From: an uncultured Oscillibacter sp.
GTDB lineage: Bacteria > Bacillota > Clostridia > Oscillospirales > Oscillospiraceae
DNA: 40,069 nucleotides
Assembly (NCBI GenBank): GCA_910587875.1
Contig: CAJUOD010000009.1
Span: forward strand, 1-40,069
Reading direction: 5' to 3'
Shown piece by piece: positions 8,141 through 15,324 of this stretch. The position numbers and the translations under genes were made by a program. The notes under the pieces are model-generated. The model made no database searches. It saw only the letters and a program-made list of their open reading frames with translations, and was not told the origin of the DNA. Every line of letters begins with the position of its first letter. Position 1 is the stretch's first letter.

Positions 8141-8632
8141 TCACCGGAACTGGGAGCCGAACTGCTCCTCCAGCTCCTCCTGATGGGCCCCGGAGGCAAG
8201 CAGCGCCGCGTAGGTCCCTTCCCGCAGGGCCTTGGCCTGTTTCCAGGCCTCCAGGCTCTCGGGGTACCAGGCCCCGCCCTCCGCTTGGGCGTCGATCCGG
8301 GCCTGGAAAATGGCGGCGGCGGCCTCCGCGTCCTCCTCCGTCTCGCACTCGATGAGGACCACCTCGTTCACGTCTGAGCTCATGGCGGGAACCTTGGCCA
8401 CCAGCTGTTTGGCGGGAATTTCGGAGAGGCCGGGGTAGTAGCCCTCCAGCAGCTCCCCCTCCACATCCGCCATGTAGCCCTCCTCCCAGCCGCAGGCCTC
8501 CGCCATGGAGGCATACAGCGTGTTCAGGGCCACATCCGAATCCTCCGCCCTGCCTTCTTCCTTCTGCCCTCCGCCGCAGCCGGAGGCCAGCAGCAGCAAA
8601 ACCGCCAAAACCCATACCGCTCTCTTTTTCAA
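8141..8632 (-). CDS. DUF4358-type lipoprotein
   Basis: A 163-residue predicted lipoprotein. Residues 1-18 form a Lys/Arg-led hydrophobic signal ending in the lipobox LASGC, with lipidated C19. The rest is acidic and soluble, resembling DUF4358 proteins, which often accompany MBOAT and DHHW genes in gut Clostridia (recalled family knowledge). The start codon is TTG at 8632: GGAGG lies 8 nt upstream and the signal peptide begins exactly there. It is the first gene of a three-gene operon. Its function is unknown; a role in surface acylation is inferred from context. Confidence 0.8.
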   Translation of the reverse strand: MKKRAVWVLAVLLLLASGCGGGQKEEGRAEDSDVALNTLYASMAEACGWEEGYMADVEGELLEGYYPGLSEIPAKQLVAKVPAMSSDVNEVVLIECETEEDAEAAAAIFQARIDAQAEGGAWYPESLEAWKQAKALREGTYAALLASGAHQEELEEQFGSQFR

Positions 8633-8690
8633 GTGGATCTCCTCCCGCTGTCCCGGCTCCGCCGCCGGGAAAATTTTCTCGTTCTGTTCC

Positions 8691-8724
8691 TTGTTTTTAT
8701 ACAGGATTCGCGCTATAATTTCAA
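8691..8724. promoter_or_regulatory. Two overlapping divergent promoters
   Basis: Plus strand: TTGTTT (8691-8696), 17 bp, TATAAT (8714-8719), driving threonine aldolase. Minus strand: TTGAAA (8719-8724), 17 bp, TATAAA (8696-8701), driving the lipoprotein operon. Each -35 box shares a base with, or abuts, the other promoter's -10 box, so the same 34 bp serve both directions and polymerase cannot occupy both at once. Confidence 0.75.
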
Positions 8725-8787
8725 CATCAAATCTGTAACATTCCGTAACAGTTCTCTGCCGCGGTTGTTACTTTCTGGAGGTCGACC

Positions 8788-9804
8788 ATGTACAGTTTCC
8801 GAAACGACTACAGCGAAGGGGCTCACCCCAAGGTATTGAAGGCCCTCACCGAGACCAACCTCGAGCAGACCCGGGGCTACGGCCTGGATCCCCGCTGCCA
8901 GAAAACCCGGGAGCTCATCCGTGGGCTCTGCGCCGCGCCGGAGGCGGACGTCCACTTCCTGGTGGGGGGCACCCAGACGAACCTGCTGGTCGTCGAGTCC
9001 ATGCTCAAGCCCTATGAGGCGGTGATCTCCGCCCACACGGGCCACGTCAACGTCCACGAGACCGGGGCCATCGAGGGCACGGGCCACAAGGTCATCGCCG
9101 TCCCCAGCCCCGACGGAAAGCTCACCCCCGCCATGATCGAGTCCGTCCCCGAGCTCCACAGCGACGAGCACCAGGTGAAGCCCGCCATGGCCTATGTCTC
9201 CAACACCACGGAGATCGGCACCGTCTACACCAAGGCGGAGCTGACGGCCCTCCGGCAGTGCTGCGACAAGCACGGCTTGATCCTCTTCCTGGACGGCGCC
9301 CGGCTGGGTTCCGCCCTGGCCTGCGGGGACATGACTCTCTCCGATTACGCGGCCCTGGCGGACGTGTTCTACATCGGCGGCACGAAAAACGGCGCCCTCT
9401 TTGGCGAGGCCCTGGTCTTCGCCAAGGCCCGGCCGGATTTCCGCTGGCACATGAAGCGCCGGGGGGCCATGCTGGCCAAGGGCCGCCTCCTGGGGGTCCA
9501 GTTCCAGGCCCTGCTGGAGGACGGTACTTATGTGGAGGCCGCCCGGCACGCAAACGACCTGGCTCTCCGGCTCCGGGACGGGGTGGCCGCCCTGGGCTAT
9601 CCCCTGCCGGTGCCCTCCCCCTCCAACCAGCAGTTCCCGGTCCTGCCCAACGAGACCATCGCAAAGCTCCAGGATATGGGCTACGAGTTCGAGGTGGACC
9701 ACGCCGTGGACCCGGAGCACACCTGCATCCGCCTGGTCACCAGCTGGGCCACGCCGGAGCAGGCCGTGGAGGACTTCCTCCGGGACCTGGCCTCCTGCAA
9801 ATAA
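8788..9804 (+). CDS. ltaE: Low-specificity L-threonine aldolase
   Basis: A 338-residue fold-type I PLP enzyme that cleaves L-threonine or allo-threonine to glycine and acetaldehyde. The PLP lysine is K200 in YIGGTKNGALFGEAL. FLDGARLGSAL (around D169) and the HTGHVNVHETGA segment are family hallmarks. The ATG has SD CTGGAGG 7 nt upstream. It is a single-gene unit with a clear promoter and terminator. It may supply glycine or take part in amino-acid fermentation, which fits the amino-acid-degrading profile of the region. Confidence 0.92.
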   Translation: MYSFRNDYSEGAHPKVLKALTETNLEQTRGYGLDPRCQKTRELIRGLCAAPEADVHFLVGGTQTNLLVVESMLKPYEAVISAHTGHVNVHETGAIEGTGHKVIAVPSPDGKLTPAMIESVPELHSDEHQVKPAMAYVSNTTEIGTVYTKAELTALRQCCDKHGLILFLDGARLGSALACGDMTLSDYAALADVFYIGGTKNGALFGEALVFAKARPDFRWHMKRRGAMLAKGRLLGVQFQALLEDGTYVEAARHANDLALRLRDGVAALGYPLPVPSPSNQQFPVLPNETIAKLQDMGYEFEVDHAVDPEHTCIRLVTSWATPEQAVEDFLRDLASCK

Positions 9805-9815
9805 CGTTCCCGACG

Positions 9816-9848
9816 CGCCCCCTCCGGTTTGACCGGAGGGGGCGTTTT
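9816..9848 (+). terminator. ltaE terminator
   Basis: A perfect 13-bp stem (9816-9828 with 9832-9844), 3-nt loop and TTTT tail, 11 nt after the ltaE stop. It has a U-tract only on the plus strand. Confidence 0.92.
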
Positions 9849-9858
9849 GCAGGGAGAA

Positions 9859-9880
9859 GGGCGGACACGCAGGTCCGCCC
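9859..9880. repeat. GC-rich inverted repeat, possible REP-like element
   Basis: GGGCGGAC-6 nt-GTCCGCCC forms an 8-bp hairpin flanked on the minus strand by GTAGGGGC. It directly follows the stop codon of the small gene at 9881. Similar GTAGGGGCGG...CCGCCC intergenic hairpins recur in many gut clostridial genomes (recalled, not checked). It could also act as a weak terminator or 3' end stabiliser. Confidence 0.45.
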
Positions 9881-10063
9881 CTACTGGATGTGCTCCTCGG
9901 GGAAGTTGTCCAGCACCCGGAAGCCCATCTCTTCGGACGTGGCCAGGGGGTACTTGTAGATGGAATCCGGGTCCTGGATGGGGCAGATTCTCTTTTCCGG
10001 CTCCAGGCGGAGGAAGGGCTTGCCGTCGTCGTGGTTGTTCACCGCGCGCCTGTTCTCTGACAT
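9881..10063 (-). CDS. Small protein of unknown function, 60 aa
   Basis: A 60-residue soluble, charged protein beginning MSENRRAVNNHDDG. The strong ribosome site GAGGTGA 7 nt upstream of ATG and its place 53 nt downstream of ktrA with no terminator between suggest it is real and co-transcribed with ktrBA. No membrane segment, cysteine pair or known motif is visible; it has one cysteine (CPIQDPDS) and a C-terminal FPEEHIQ. I do not recognise the family. A regulatory link to potassium uptake would be speculation. Confidence 0.6.
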   Translation of the reverse strand: MSENRRAVNNHDDGKPFLRLEPEKRICPIQDPDSIYKYPLATSEEMGFRVLDNFPEEHIQ

Positions 10064-10116
10064 GAAATATCACCTCAGAGACAGCATGCGCCGAAGGCCG
10101 GAAACTATGCCGGAAG

Positions 10117-10767
10117 TTAATGTAAATTCATCAGGCGGATGCCCGCCTCCTTGTCCCCGGCCACGATGATGTGGGCGTCGTCCCGGAAGCGGTAGTTGGG
10201 GTCCACCAGGGGCACCACCACGTCGCCGCTCTTCACGCCCAGGATGTTGACGTTGTATTTCTGCCGGACCTCCAGCTCCACCACCGTGTGGCCCTCCCAC
10301 TCCTCGGGGATCTCCAGCTCGAAGACGGCGAATTTCGGCGTCAGCTCGAAGTAGTCGAAGACGTTCTCGGCGGAGAAGCGGATAGCGGCCCGGCGGGCCA
10401 TGTCCATCTCCGTGTGGATCACGAAGTCCGCCCCGATCTTCCGCAGGAACTTGATCTGCCGCTCCTGATCCGCCCGGGCCACCACGAACCGGGCCCCCAG
10501 CTCCTTCAGAGCCGCCGTGGCCTCCAGGGAGCACTGGAAGTCGTCCCGGACGCAGACGAAGCAGACGTCGAAATTCCGCACGCCCAGGGACTCCAGCACC
10601 TGCTCGTCCTGGCAGTCCCCCACACAGGCGGCGGTGGCCATGTTCGCCACCTTCGCCACCTTCTCCTCGTCCCGGTCCAGGACCATGACCTCGTTCCCCA
10701 GCTCCAGCAGATACCGGGTCAGGTGCCGCCCGAAGCGGCCCAGGCCGATGACCAAAAAGGATTTCAT
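10117..10767 (-). CDS. ktrA: Ktr/Trk potassium uptake gating subunit KtrA
   Basis: A 216-residue peripheral membrane regulator that forms a ring on KtrB and gates K+ entry. Residues 1-135 are an RCK-N Rossmann domain (GLGRFG, residues 8-13, with D30 in MVLDRDEEK) that binds ATP/ADP or NAD(H). The C-terminal RCK-C domain (about residues 140-216) is the part that binds cyclic-di-AMP in Firmicutes homologues. ATG at 10767 is preferred over a longer frame because GGGAGGAC lies just upstream. It begins 17 nt after ktrB, so channel and gate are made together. Confidence 0.93.
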   Translation of the reverse strand: MKSFLVIGLGRFGRHLTRYLLELGNEVMVLDRDEEKVAKVANMATAACVGDCQDEQVLESLGVRNFDVCFVCVRDDFQCSLEATAALKELGARFVVARADQERQIKFLRKIGADFVIHTEMDMARRAAIRFSAENVFDYFELTPKFAVFELEIPEEWEGHTVVELEVRQKYNVNILGVKSGDVVVPLVDPNYRFRDDAHIIVAGDKEAGIRLMNLH

Positions 10768-10784
10768 TCCCCGTCCTCCCTCTC

Positions 10785-12104
10785 TTAACCAATCAAAATC
10801 TTCTCGGGCACATAGCGCAGGCCGTTCTGGGCGGCCCGCCCTTTCGTCACCGCCATGGCCACGGAGATGCTGCCCACCCGCCCGGCGAACATCATCAAAA
10901 TCACCGCCCACTTGGAAAGCGTGGGCAGGGAGCCCGTCAGATTCCGGCTCAGGCCCACGGTGCTCATGGCGGAGAAGGTCTCATACAGCGCGTCCGTCAG
11001 CTCCGCGCCCTGGACGCACAGCACCAGGCAGCCCAGCAGCGCGCCAAACAGGTAAATGCTGGCGGTGGAATACGCCTTGTGGATGTCCCCGCCGTCCAGG
11101 CGGCGGCGGAAGACATTCACGTCGTCCTGCCGCCAGATCCGCGCCCGGACCCCCAGGGCCAGGACCGCGAAGGTGTTCACCTTCACGCCGCCGCCGGTGG
11201 ACCCGGAGGCCGCGCCCACGAACATCAAAAGCAGCATCAGCAGCACGCCCCCCTGGCTCAGGGCGGTCTGGTCCACGGAGGCGAAGCCCGCCGTCCGGGC
11301 CGTCACCGACTGGAAGGCCGCCATCAGCGCCCGGGTGGGGCCGTCCGCCCCGGCGAAGGCGTGGTCCGCCTCCAAAAACCAGAACGCCGCAGCGCCCCCG
11401 GCGAAGAGGAGCAGCGTCACCGTAAAGGCCATCTTGGAGTGGAGCCGCCAGCGGCGGAAATTCTTCCCGTGGGTCAGGATGTCGTCCCACACCAGGAAGC
11501 CCAGGCCCCCGCAGATGATGAGGGCCATCAGCACGATGTTCAAAAGGGGCTCCCCCGCCTCCGAGGTGATGGAGGCCCCGGTGCCCAGCAGGTCGAAGCC
11601 CGCGTTGCAGAAGGCGGAGACGGCGTGAAACACCGCCATCCAGAGACCCCTCCCCAGGCCGTACCGGGGACAGAACCAGAACGCCAGCAGCGCCGCCCCC
11701 AGGCCCTCGCACAAAAACGTCACCAGCAGGGCCCGCCGGGCCAGGCGCACCACGCCCCCCAGCTGCAATGCCCCCACGCTGTCCTGGAGCAGGGCCCGCT
11801 GCCGCAGACCCACCCGCCGCCGGGCCAGCAGCGCCGCCGGAAGAGAGGCCGTCACAAAGCCCAGGCCTCCGATCTGAATCAGCAGGAGCAGGACCACCTG
11901 GCCGAACACGCTGAACTGGGTGGCGGTGTCGTACACCGTCAGCCCCGTGACGCAGGAGGCGGAGGCCGCCGTAAACACGGCGTTGGTCCAGGGGATGCCC
12001 TCCCCGCTCTGGGAGGCGATGGGCAGGGACAGCAGGCACGCCCCCGCCAAAATCAGCAGGGCGAAGCCCAGGGCCAGGGTTTGGACTGCGTTGGGACGGC
12101 GCAT
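10785..12104 (-). CDS. ktrB: Potassium uptake channel subunit KtrB/TrkH
   Basis: A 439-residue polytopic K+ translocator of the TrkH/KtrB superfamily. The four pore loops with their selectivity-filter glycines can be read in order: SCVTGLTVYDT, AFCNAGFDL, ARTAGFASVD and MSTVGLSRNL. It imports K+ driven by membrane potential, with Na+ stimulation in relatives. The start MRRPNAVQTL at 12104 has SD AGGAGG 8 nt upstream. It forms an operon with ktrA and has a good promoter immediately beyond the M20 peptidase gene. Confidence 0.94.
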   Translation of the reverse strand: MRRPNAVQTLALGFALLILAGACLLSLPIASQSGEGIPWTNAVFTAASASCVTGLTVYDTATQFSVFGQVVLLLLIQIGGLGFVTASLPAALLARRRVGLRQRALLQDSVGALQLGGVVRLARRALLVTFLCEGLGAALLAFWFCPRYGLGRGLWMAVFHAVSAFCNAGFDLLGTGASITSEAGEPLLNIVLMALIICGGLGFLVWDDILTHGKNFRRWRLHSKMAFTVTLLLFAGGAAAFWFLEADHAFAGADGPTRALMAAFQSVTARTAGFASVDQTALSQGGVLLMLLLMFVGAASGSTGGGVKVNTFAVLALGVRARIWRQDDVNVFRRRLDGGDIHKAYSTASIYLFGALLGCLVLCVQGAELTDALYETFSAMSTVGLSRNLTGSLPTLSKWAVILMMFAGRVGSISVAMAVTKGRAAQNGLRYVPEKILIG

Positions 12105-12137
12105 AGACGGGCCTCCTAAAACTTGGTTTCCACTGCT

Positions 12138-12165
12138 ATTATACCCCGTTTTTTTCCATTTGCAA
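12138..12165 (-). promoter_or_regulatory. ktrBA promoter
   Basis: On the minus strand TTGCAA (12160-12165), 16 bp, perfect TATAAT (12138-12143), about 34 bp upstream of the ktrB ATG. The -35 box is only 4 bp beyond the stop codon of the M20 gene and no terminator separates them, so read-through is possible. Confidence 0.75.
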
Positions 12166-12169
12166 GGGG

Positions 12170-13273
12170 TCATTCCAGCAGGAGCAGCCGCTTCAGGAAC
12201 TCCAGGCCCCGGGGCAGCACGGCCTCGTCGTCGAAGCAGAACTCGGGGGAGTGGAGCTCCGGCGTGTCCCCCACGCCCAGCAGGAAGAACAGGCCCGGGA
12301 CCCGCCGCTGGTAGAAAGAGAAGTCCTCCGCCGTCAGCGTGGGGGCGGCCAGGGGCAGGGGCGCGGCCTCCCCCAGCCCGGCCCGGACCGTCTCATAGAG
12401 CCCCTCGTGATTCCAGACGGCAGGGTAGCCCTGGCTCAGATAGACCTCCGCGCCGCAGCCAGTCTTCGCCGCGACGGCCCGGCCGATCTCCTCCAGCCTC
12501 TCGCGGCAAAGGGCCTGGGTCTCGTCCCGGAAGGTGCGGAGGCTCCCCTCCAGCACCGTCTTCCCGCTGACGGCGTTGCGGACGGCGCCGGAGACCATCT
12601 TTCCAAAGCGCAGCACCACCGGCTCCTCCCCCGGCAGGGCCTTTACCATCTCATAGGCCTGCAGGAGGTACTCCGCCCCCGCCGCCAGGGCGTCGATTCC
12701 CTCCGCTGCCCGGCCGATGTGGACGCTTTTCCCCGTGAGGGTCACCGTCACCTCGTTGGACCGGGCCATGATGGGACCGGGGCGGCAGTAGATTCGTCCC
12801 TGCTCCAGCTTGGGCCACAGGTGCATGGCGAAGACCCGGGCGGCCCGGTATTTCTCCAGGACGCCGGACGCGCAGAGCCGCTCGGCCCCGCCGGTGGTCT
12901 CCTCCGAGGGCTGGAAGAGAAAGAGGACGTTCCGGGGCAGCGCCTCCCGGTGGGCGGCGGCGTACTCCGCCAGAGCCAGGGCCATGGCGGTGTTCCCGTC
13001 GTGGCCGCAGGCGTGCATGGCCCCGGAGTGTCCAGAGGCATATTCCAAGCCCGTGGCCTCCTCGATGGGCAGGGCGTCCATGTCCGCCCGGAAGGCCACG
13101 GTCTCGGCCTTCCCGGCGTCCAGGTAAGCGCAGACGCTGGAGGGGATGGGAGAAAACGCCTCCAGCTCGAAGCTGGCCAGGGCGGAACGGACGTAGGCGC
13201 AGGTCTCCGGCAGGCGGTCGTCCAGCTCGGGGATGCGGTGCAGGGCGCGGCGGTATTCGACTACAGGCTGCAT
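12170..13273 (-). CDS. M20 family amidohydrolase, probable N-acetyl-diaminopimelate deacetylase
   Basis: A 367-residue M20D-type metallohydrolase. Metal-binding and catalytic motifs are complete: ADMDALPIEE, HACGHDGNTAMAL, PSEETTGGAE with the general-base glutamates, MHLWP, and a C-terminal histidine in LHSPEF. The family removes acyl groups from amino acids. Because dapA-dapB-dapH (the acetylase branch) starts divergently next to it, deacetylation of N-acetyl-LL-diaminopimelate is the likely role (inference); other N-acyl amino acids are possible. ATG at 13273 was chosen for the AAGGAGG SD 8 nt upstream. It lies outside the riboswitch-controlled transcript. Confidence 0.85.
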   Translation of the reverse strand: MQPVVEYRRALHRIPELDDRLPETCAYVRSALASFELEAFSPIPSSVCAYLDAGKAETVAFRADMDALPIEEATGLEYASGHSGAMHACGHDGNTAMALALAEYAAAHREALPRNVLFLFQPSEETTGGAERLCASGVLEKYRAARVFAMHLWPKLEQGRIYCRPGPIMARSNEVTVTLTGKSVHIGRAAEGIDALAAGAEYLLQAYEMVKALPGEEPVVLRFGKMVSGAVRNAVSGKTVLEGSLRTFRDETQALCRERLEEIGRAVAAKTGCGAEVYLSQGYPAVWNHEGLYETVRAGLGEAAPLPLAAPTLTAEDFSFYQRRVPGLFFLLGVGDTPELHSPEFCFDDEAVLPRGLEFLKRLLLLE

Positions 13274-13308
13274 GGCAGGGCCTCCTTGCGTTTGATTTGA
13301 CAAACCCC

Positions 13309-13338
13309 AATATAGCACGTCCCGGCAGCCGGAGGCAA
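13309..13338 (-). promoter_or_regulatory. Possible promoter of the M20 gene
   Basis: On the minus strand TTGCCT (13333-13338), 18 bp, TATATT (13309-13314), about 35 bp before the start codon. The match is moderate. Confidence 0.45.
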
Positions 13339-13390
13339 GGGGCGGCGGCGTTTTCGTCGGTTTCCACAAGAACTTTTTGCGCCCTCCCTC

Positions 13391-13419
13391 TTGCAACCGG
13401 GTTTGGAAGATGATATGAT
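13391..13419 (+). promoter_or_regulatory. dapA operon promoter
   Basis: TTGCAA (13391-13396), 17 bp, TATGAT (13414-13419). Transcription would begin near 13426, right at the 5' edge of the lysine riboswitch. Confidence 0.75.
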
Positions 13420-13429
13420 AGCCAAAAAT

Positions 13430-13590
13430 GAGGTAGAGGCGCGGAGATGATGAGCTCGCGGGAGCCGGCAGGCTGGGATCGCGAGGGAGGCTGCTCCGCC
13501 GAATCTTCCGTCCAGGCGTGGACGGAGGGTGGGCCCGGGGGAAAGACCTCCGGGACTGTCCGCGGCCCAAAGCCGCGGGGGCGCTATCCG
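13430..13590 (+). ncRNA. Lysine riboswitch (L box)
   Basis: The leader of dapA carries the conserved L-box pieces in order: the P1 5' strand GGTAG (13432-13436) followed by AGAGGCGCGGAGATGATGAG, the core GCCGAA (13498-13503), a hairpin at 13507-13526, a second at 13534-13554, ACTGTC, the P5 hairpin CCGCGGC/GCCGCGG, and GCGCTATC closing P1 (13584-13588). This matches the plan of the Thermotoga and Bacillus lysine aptamers. It binds free L-lysine and should switch the downstream terminator on when lysine is plentiful, cutting diaminopimelate synthesis. With its promoter and terminator it accounts for most of the gene-free stretch 13274-13705. Confidence 0.9.
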
Positions 13591-13622
13591 CTTACAGAAC
13601 CGCCGTTTCCGGCGGGGACCCT

Positions 13623-13656
13623 GTCGGCAGGAGCGCGGCCTCTGCCGGCTTTTTTT
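13623..13656 (+). terminator. Riboswitch-controlled terminator before dapA
   Basis: GTCGGCAG (13623-13630) pairs with CTGCCGGC (13642-13649, one G-U pair) and is followed by seven T. It sits between the lysine aptamer and the dapA ribosome site, the expected expression platform for transcription attenuation. Confidence 0.88.
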
Positions 13657-13705
13657 ATATCAACCGCCATCACCCCGACTATACAACTATCTGGAGGGCA
13701 TTCAA

Positions 13706-14593
13706 ATGAAATTCAACAATCCCACCGGCTCCATCGTCGCCATGATCACCCCCTTCCACGAGGACGGAAGCGTCAACTTCGACGTGCTCACCCAGCTCCT
13801 GGAGCGGCAAATCGCCGCCGGGACCGACGGCATCCTCACCCTGGGCACCACCGGGGAGTATCCCACCATGAGCCACGAGGAGGACGCCTCCGTAGTGGCC
13901 CACACCATCAAGGTGGTGAACGGCCGGGTCCCCGTCATCGTGGGCAGCGGCTCCAACTGCACCGCCACCCAAATTGAGAAGAGCGTGGAGTATCAGGACA
14001 TGGGGGCCGACGCCCTGCTCCTCATTGCCCCCTACTACAACAAGGCCAACCCGGAGGGCATGGTCCGCCACTTCGCCGAGACGGCGGACAAGGTCCACAT
14101 CCCCTGCCTGCTCTACAACGTGCCGGGCCGCACGGGCTGCTCCATCCCCGTCTCTGTGGTGGAGAAGCTGGCGAAGCACCCCCAGATCTCCGGCATCAAG
14201 GAGGCCAGCGGAGATATGTCCTACGCCATGAAGATCGCCCACTGCGTGGGGCCGGACTTCGCCCTGTACTCCGGGAACGACGATATCACCCTGCCCCTGA
14301 TGAGCATCGGGGGAAGCGGCGTCATCTCCGTCTTCGCCAACGTCTGCCCGGACGTGTGCCGCCAAATTGTGGCGGACTACGCCGGGGGGAATCAGGCAAA
14401 GGCCCTGGAGACCCATCTGAAATACCTGAAGCTGATGAATGACCTCTTTATGGAGGTGAACCCCATCCCCGTCAAGTCCGCCATGAATATGATGGGCCTG
14501 AACGTGGGCCCCATGCGCCTGCCCCTGTGCGAGATGAGCCAGGAGCACCAGGCGGCCCTCCGGGCCACGCTGGAGGAGGCGGGGCTGCTGTGA
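13706..14593 (+). CDS. dapA: 4-Hydroxy-tetrahydrodipicolinate synthase
   Basis: A 295-residue class I aldolase-type enzyme that condenses pyruvate with aspartate semialdehyde, the first committed step to diaminopimelate and lysine. The Schiff-base lysine is K165 in GIKEASGD. Y137 (LLYNVPGRTG) and the GTTGEYPT loop (47-53) complete the active site. The length is typical. ATG at 13706 follows CTGGAGGG. The gene is first in dapA-dapB-dapH and overlaps dapB by 4 nt (GTGA). It is controlled by the lysine riboswitch upstream, which explains the 280-nt leader. Confidence 0.96.
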   Translation: MKFNNPTGSIVAMITPFHEDGSVNFDVLTQLLERQIAAGTDGILTLGTTGEYPTMSHEEDASVVAHTIKVVNGRVPVIVGSGSNCTATQIEKSVEYQDMGADALLLIAPYYNKANPEGMVRHFAETADKVHIPCLLYNVPGRTGCSIPVSVVEKLAKHPQISGIKEASGDMSYAMKIAHCVGPDFALYSGNDDITLPLMSIGGSGVISVFANVCPDVCRQIVADYAGGNQAKALETHLKYLKLMNDLFMEVNPIPVKSAMNMMGLNVGPMRLPLCEMSQEHQAALRATLEEAGLL

Positions 14594-15315
14594 GGTATAT
14601 TTTAATCGGCCGGGGCAAAATGGGCAGCCTCCTCCAGGAGACCGCCCGGGCCGCCGGGGACGAGATCGAGGCCGCCTTCGCCCGGGAGGACCTGGACCGG
14701 CTGGGGAAGCTGGGGAAGGCCGCCGACGTGGTTATCGACTTCTCCCGGCCCGAGGCCCTGCCGGAGATCTGCTCCTACGTCCGCCGGACCGGGACGCCCC
14801 TGCTCTCCGGCACCACCGGCTATACCGCCGCCCAAATGGCCCAGCTGGAGGCCCTGGGGTCCTCCGCCCCGGTGCTGTGGAGCGCCAATTTCTCCCTGGG
14901 CGTCGCCGTCCTCTACCGGGCCCTGGCGGCGGTCTCCGGGGTTTTGAAGCCGGACTTTGACATCGAGCTGACGGAGACCCACCACAACCAGAAGGCCGAC
15001 GCCCCCAGCGGCACCGCCAGGCTGCTGCTGGAGGCCGTCGACCCCGCCCACGCCCTGACCCCGGTCTACGGCCGGGAGGGGAACACCGGGAAGCGGCGCA
15101 AGGACGAGATCGGCGTCCACGCCCTCCGGGGGGGCACGGTGGCGGGGACCCACACCGTCCACTTCTTCGGCCCCGACGAGGAGTTGGAGTTCACCCACCG
15201 AGCCGCCAGCCGCCAGATCTTCGTCAACGGCGCGCTGCACATGGCCCGGCTGCTGCCGGGAAAGCCCAACGGGGTCTATGACCTGCAAAAAATCCTCTTC
15301 GGAGAAAACGCGTAG
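14590..15315 (+). CDS. dapB: 4-Hydroxy-tetrahydrodipicolinate reductase
   Basis: A 241-residue NAD(P)H-dependent reductase that makes tetrahydrodipicolinate from the DapA product. The N-terminal dinucleotide fold begins YILIGRGKMGSLL. The substrate motif HHNQKADAPSGTA and the C-terminal catalytic-domain segment FTHRAASRQIFVNGALHMARLL are intact. The start is GTG at 14590, inside the dapA stop (GTGA overlap), so translation is probably coupled. The stop lies 9 nt before dapH. It is slightly shorter than the E. coli enzyme, as is usual for Firmicutes. Confidence 0.95.
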   Translation: MRYILIGRGKMGSLLQETARAAGDEIEAAFAREDLDRLGKLGKAADVVIDFSRPEALPEICSYVRRTGTPLLSGTTGYTAAQMAQLEALGSSAPVLWSANFSLGVAVLYRALAAVSGVLKPDFDIELTETHHNQKADAPSGTARLLLEAVDPAHALTPVYGREGNTGKRRKDEIGVHALRGGTVAGTHTVHFFGPDEELEFTHRAASRQIFVNGALHMARLLPGKPNGVYDLQKILFGENA

Positions 15316-15324
15316 GAGGTTCCT

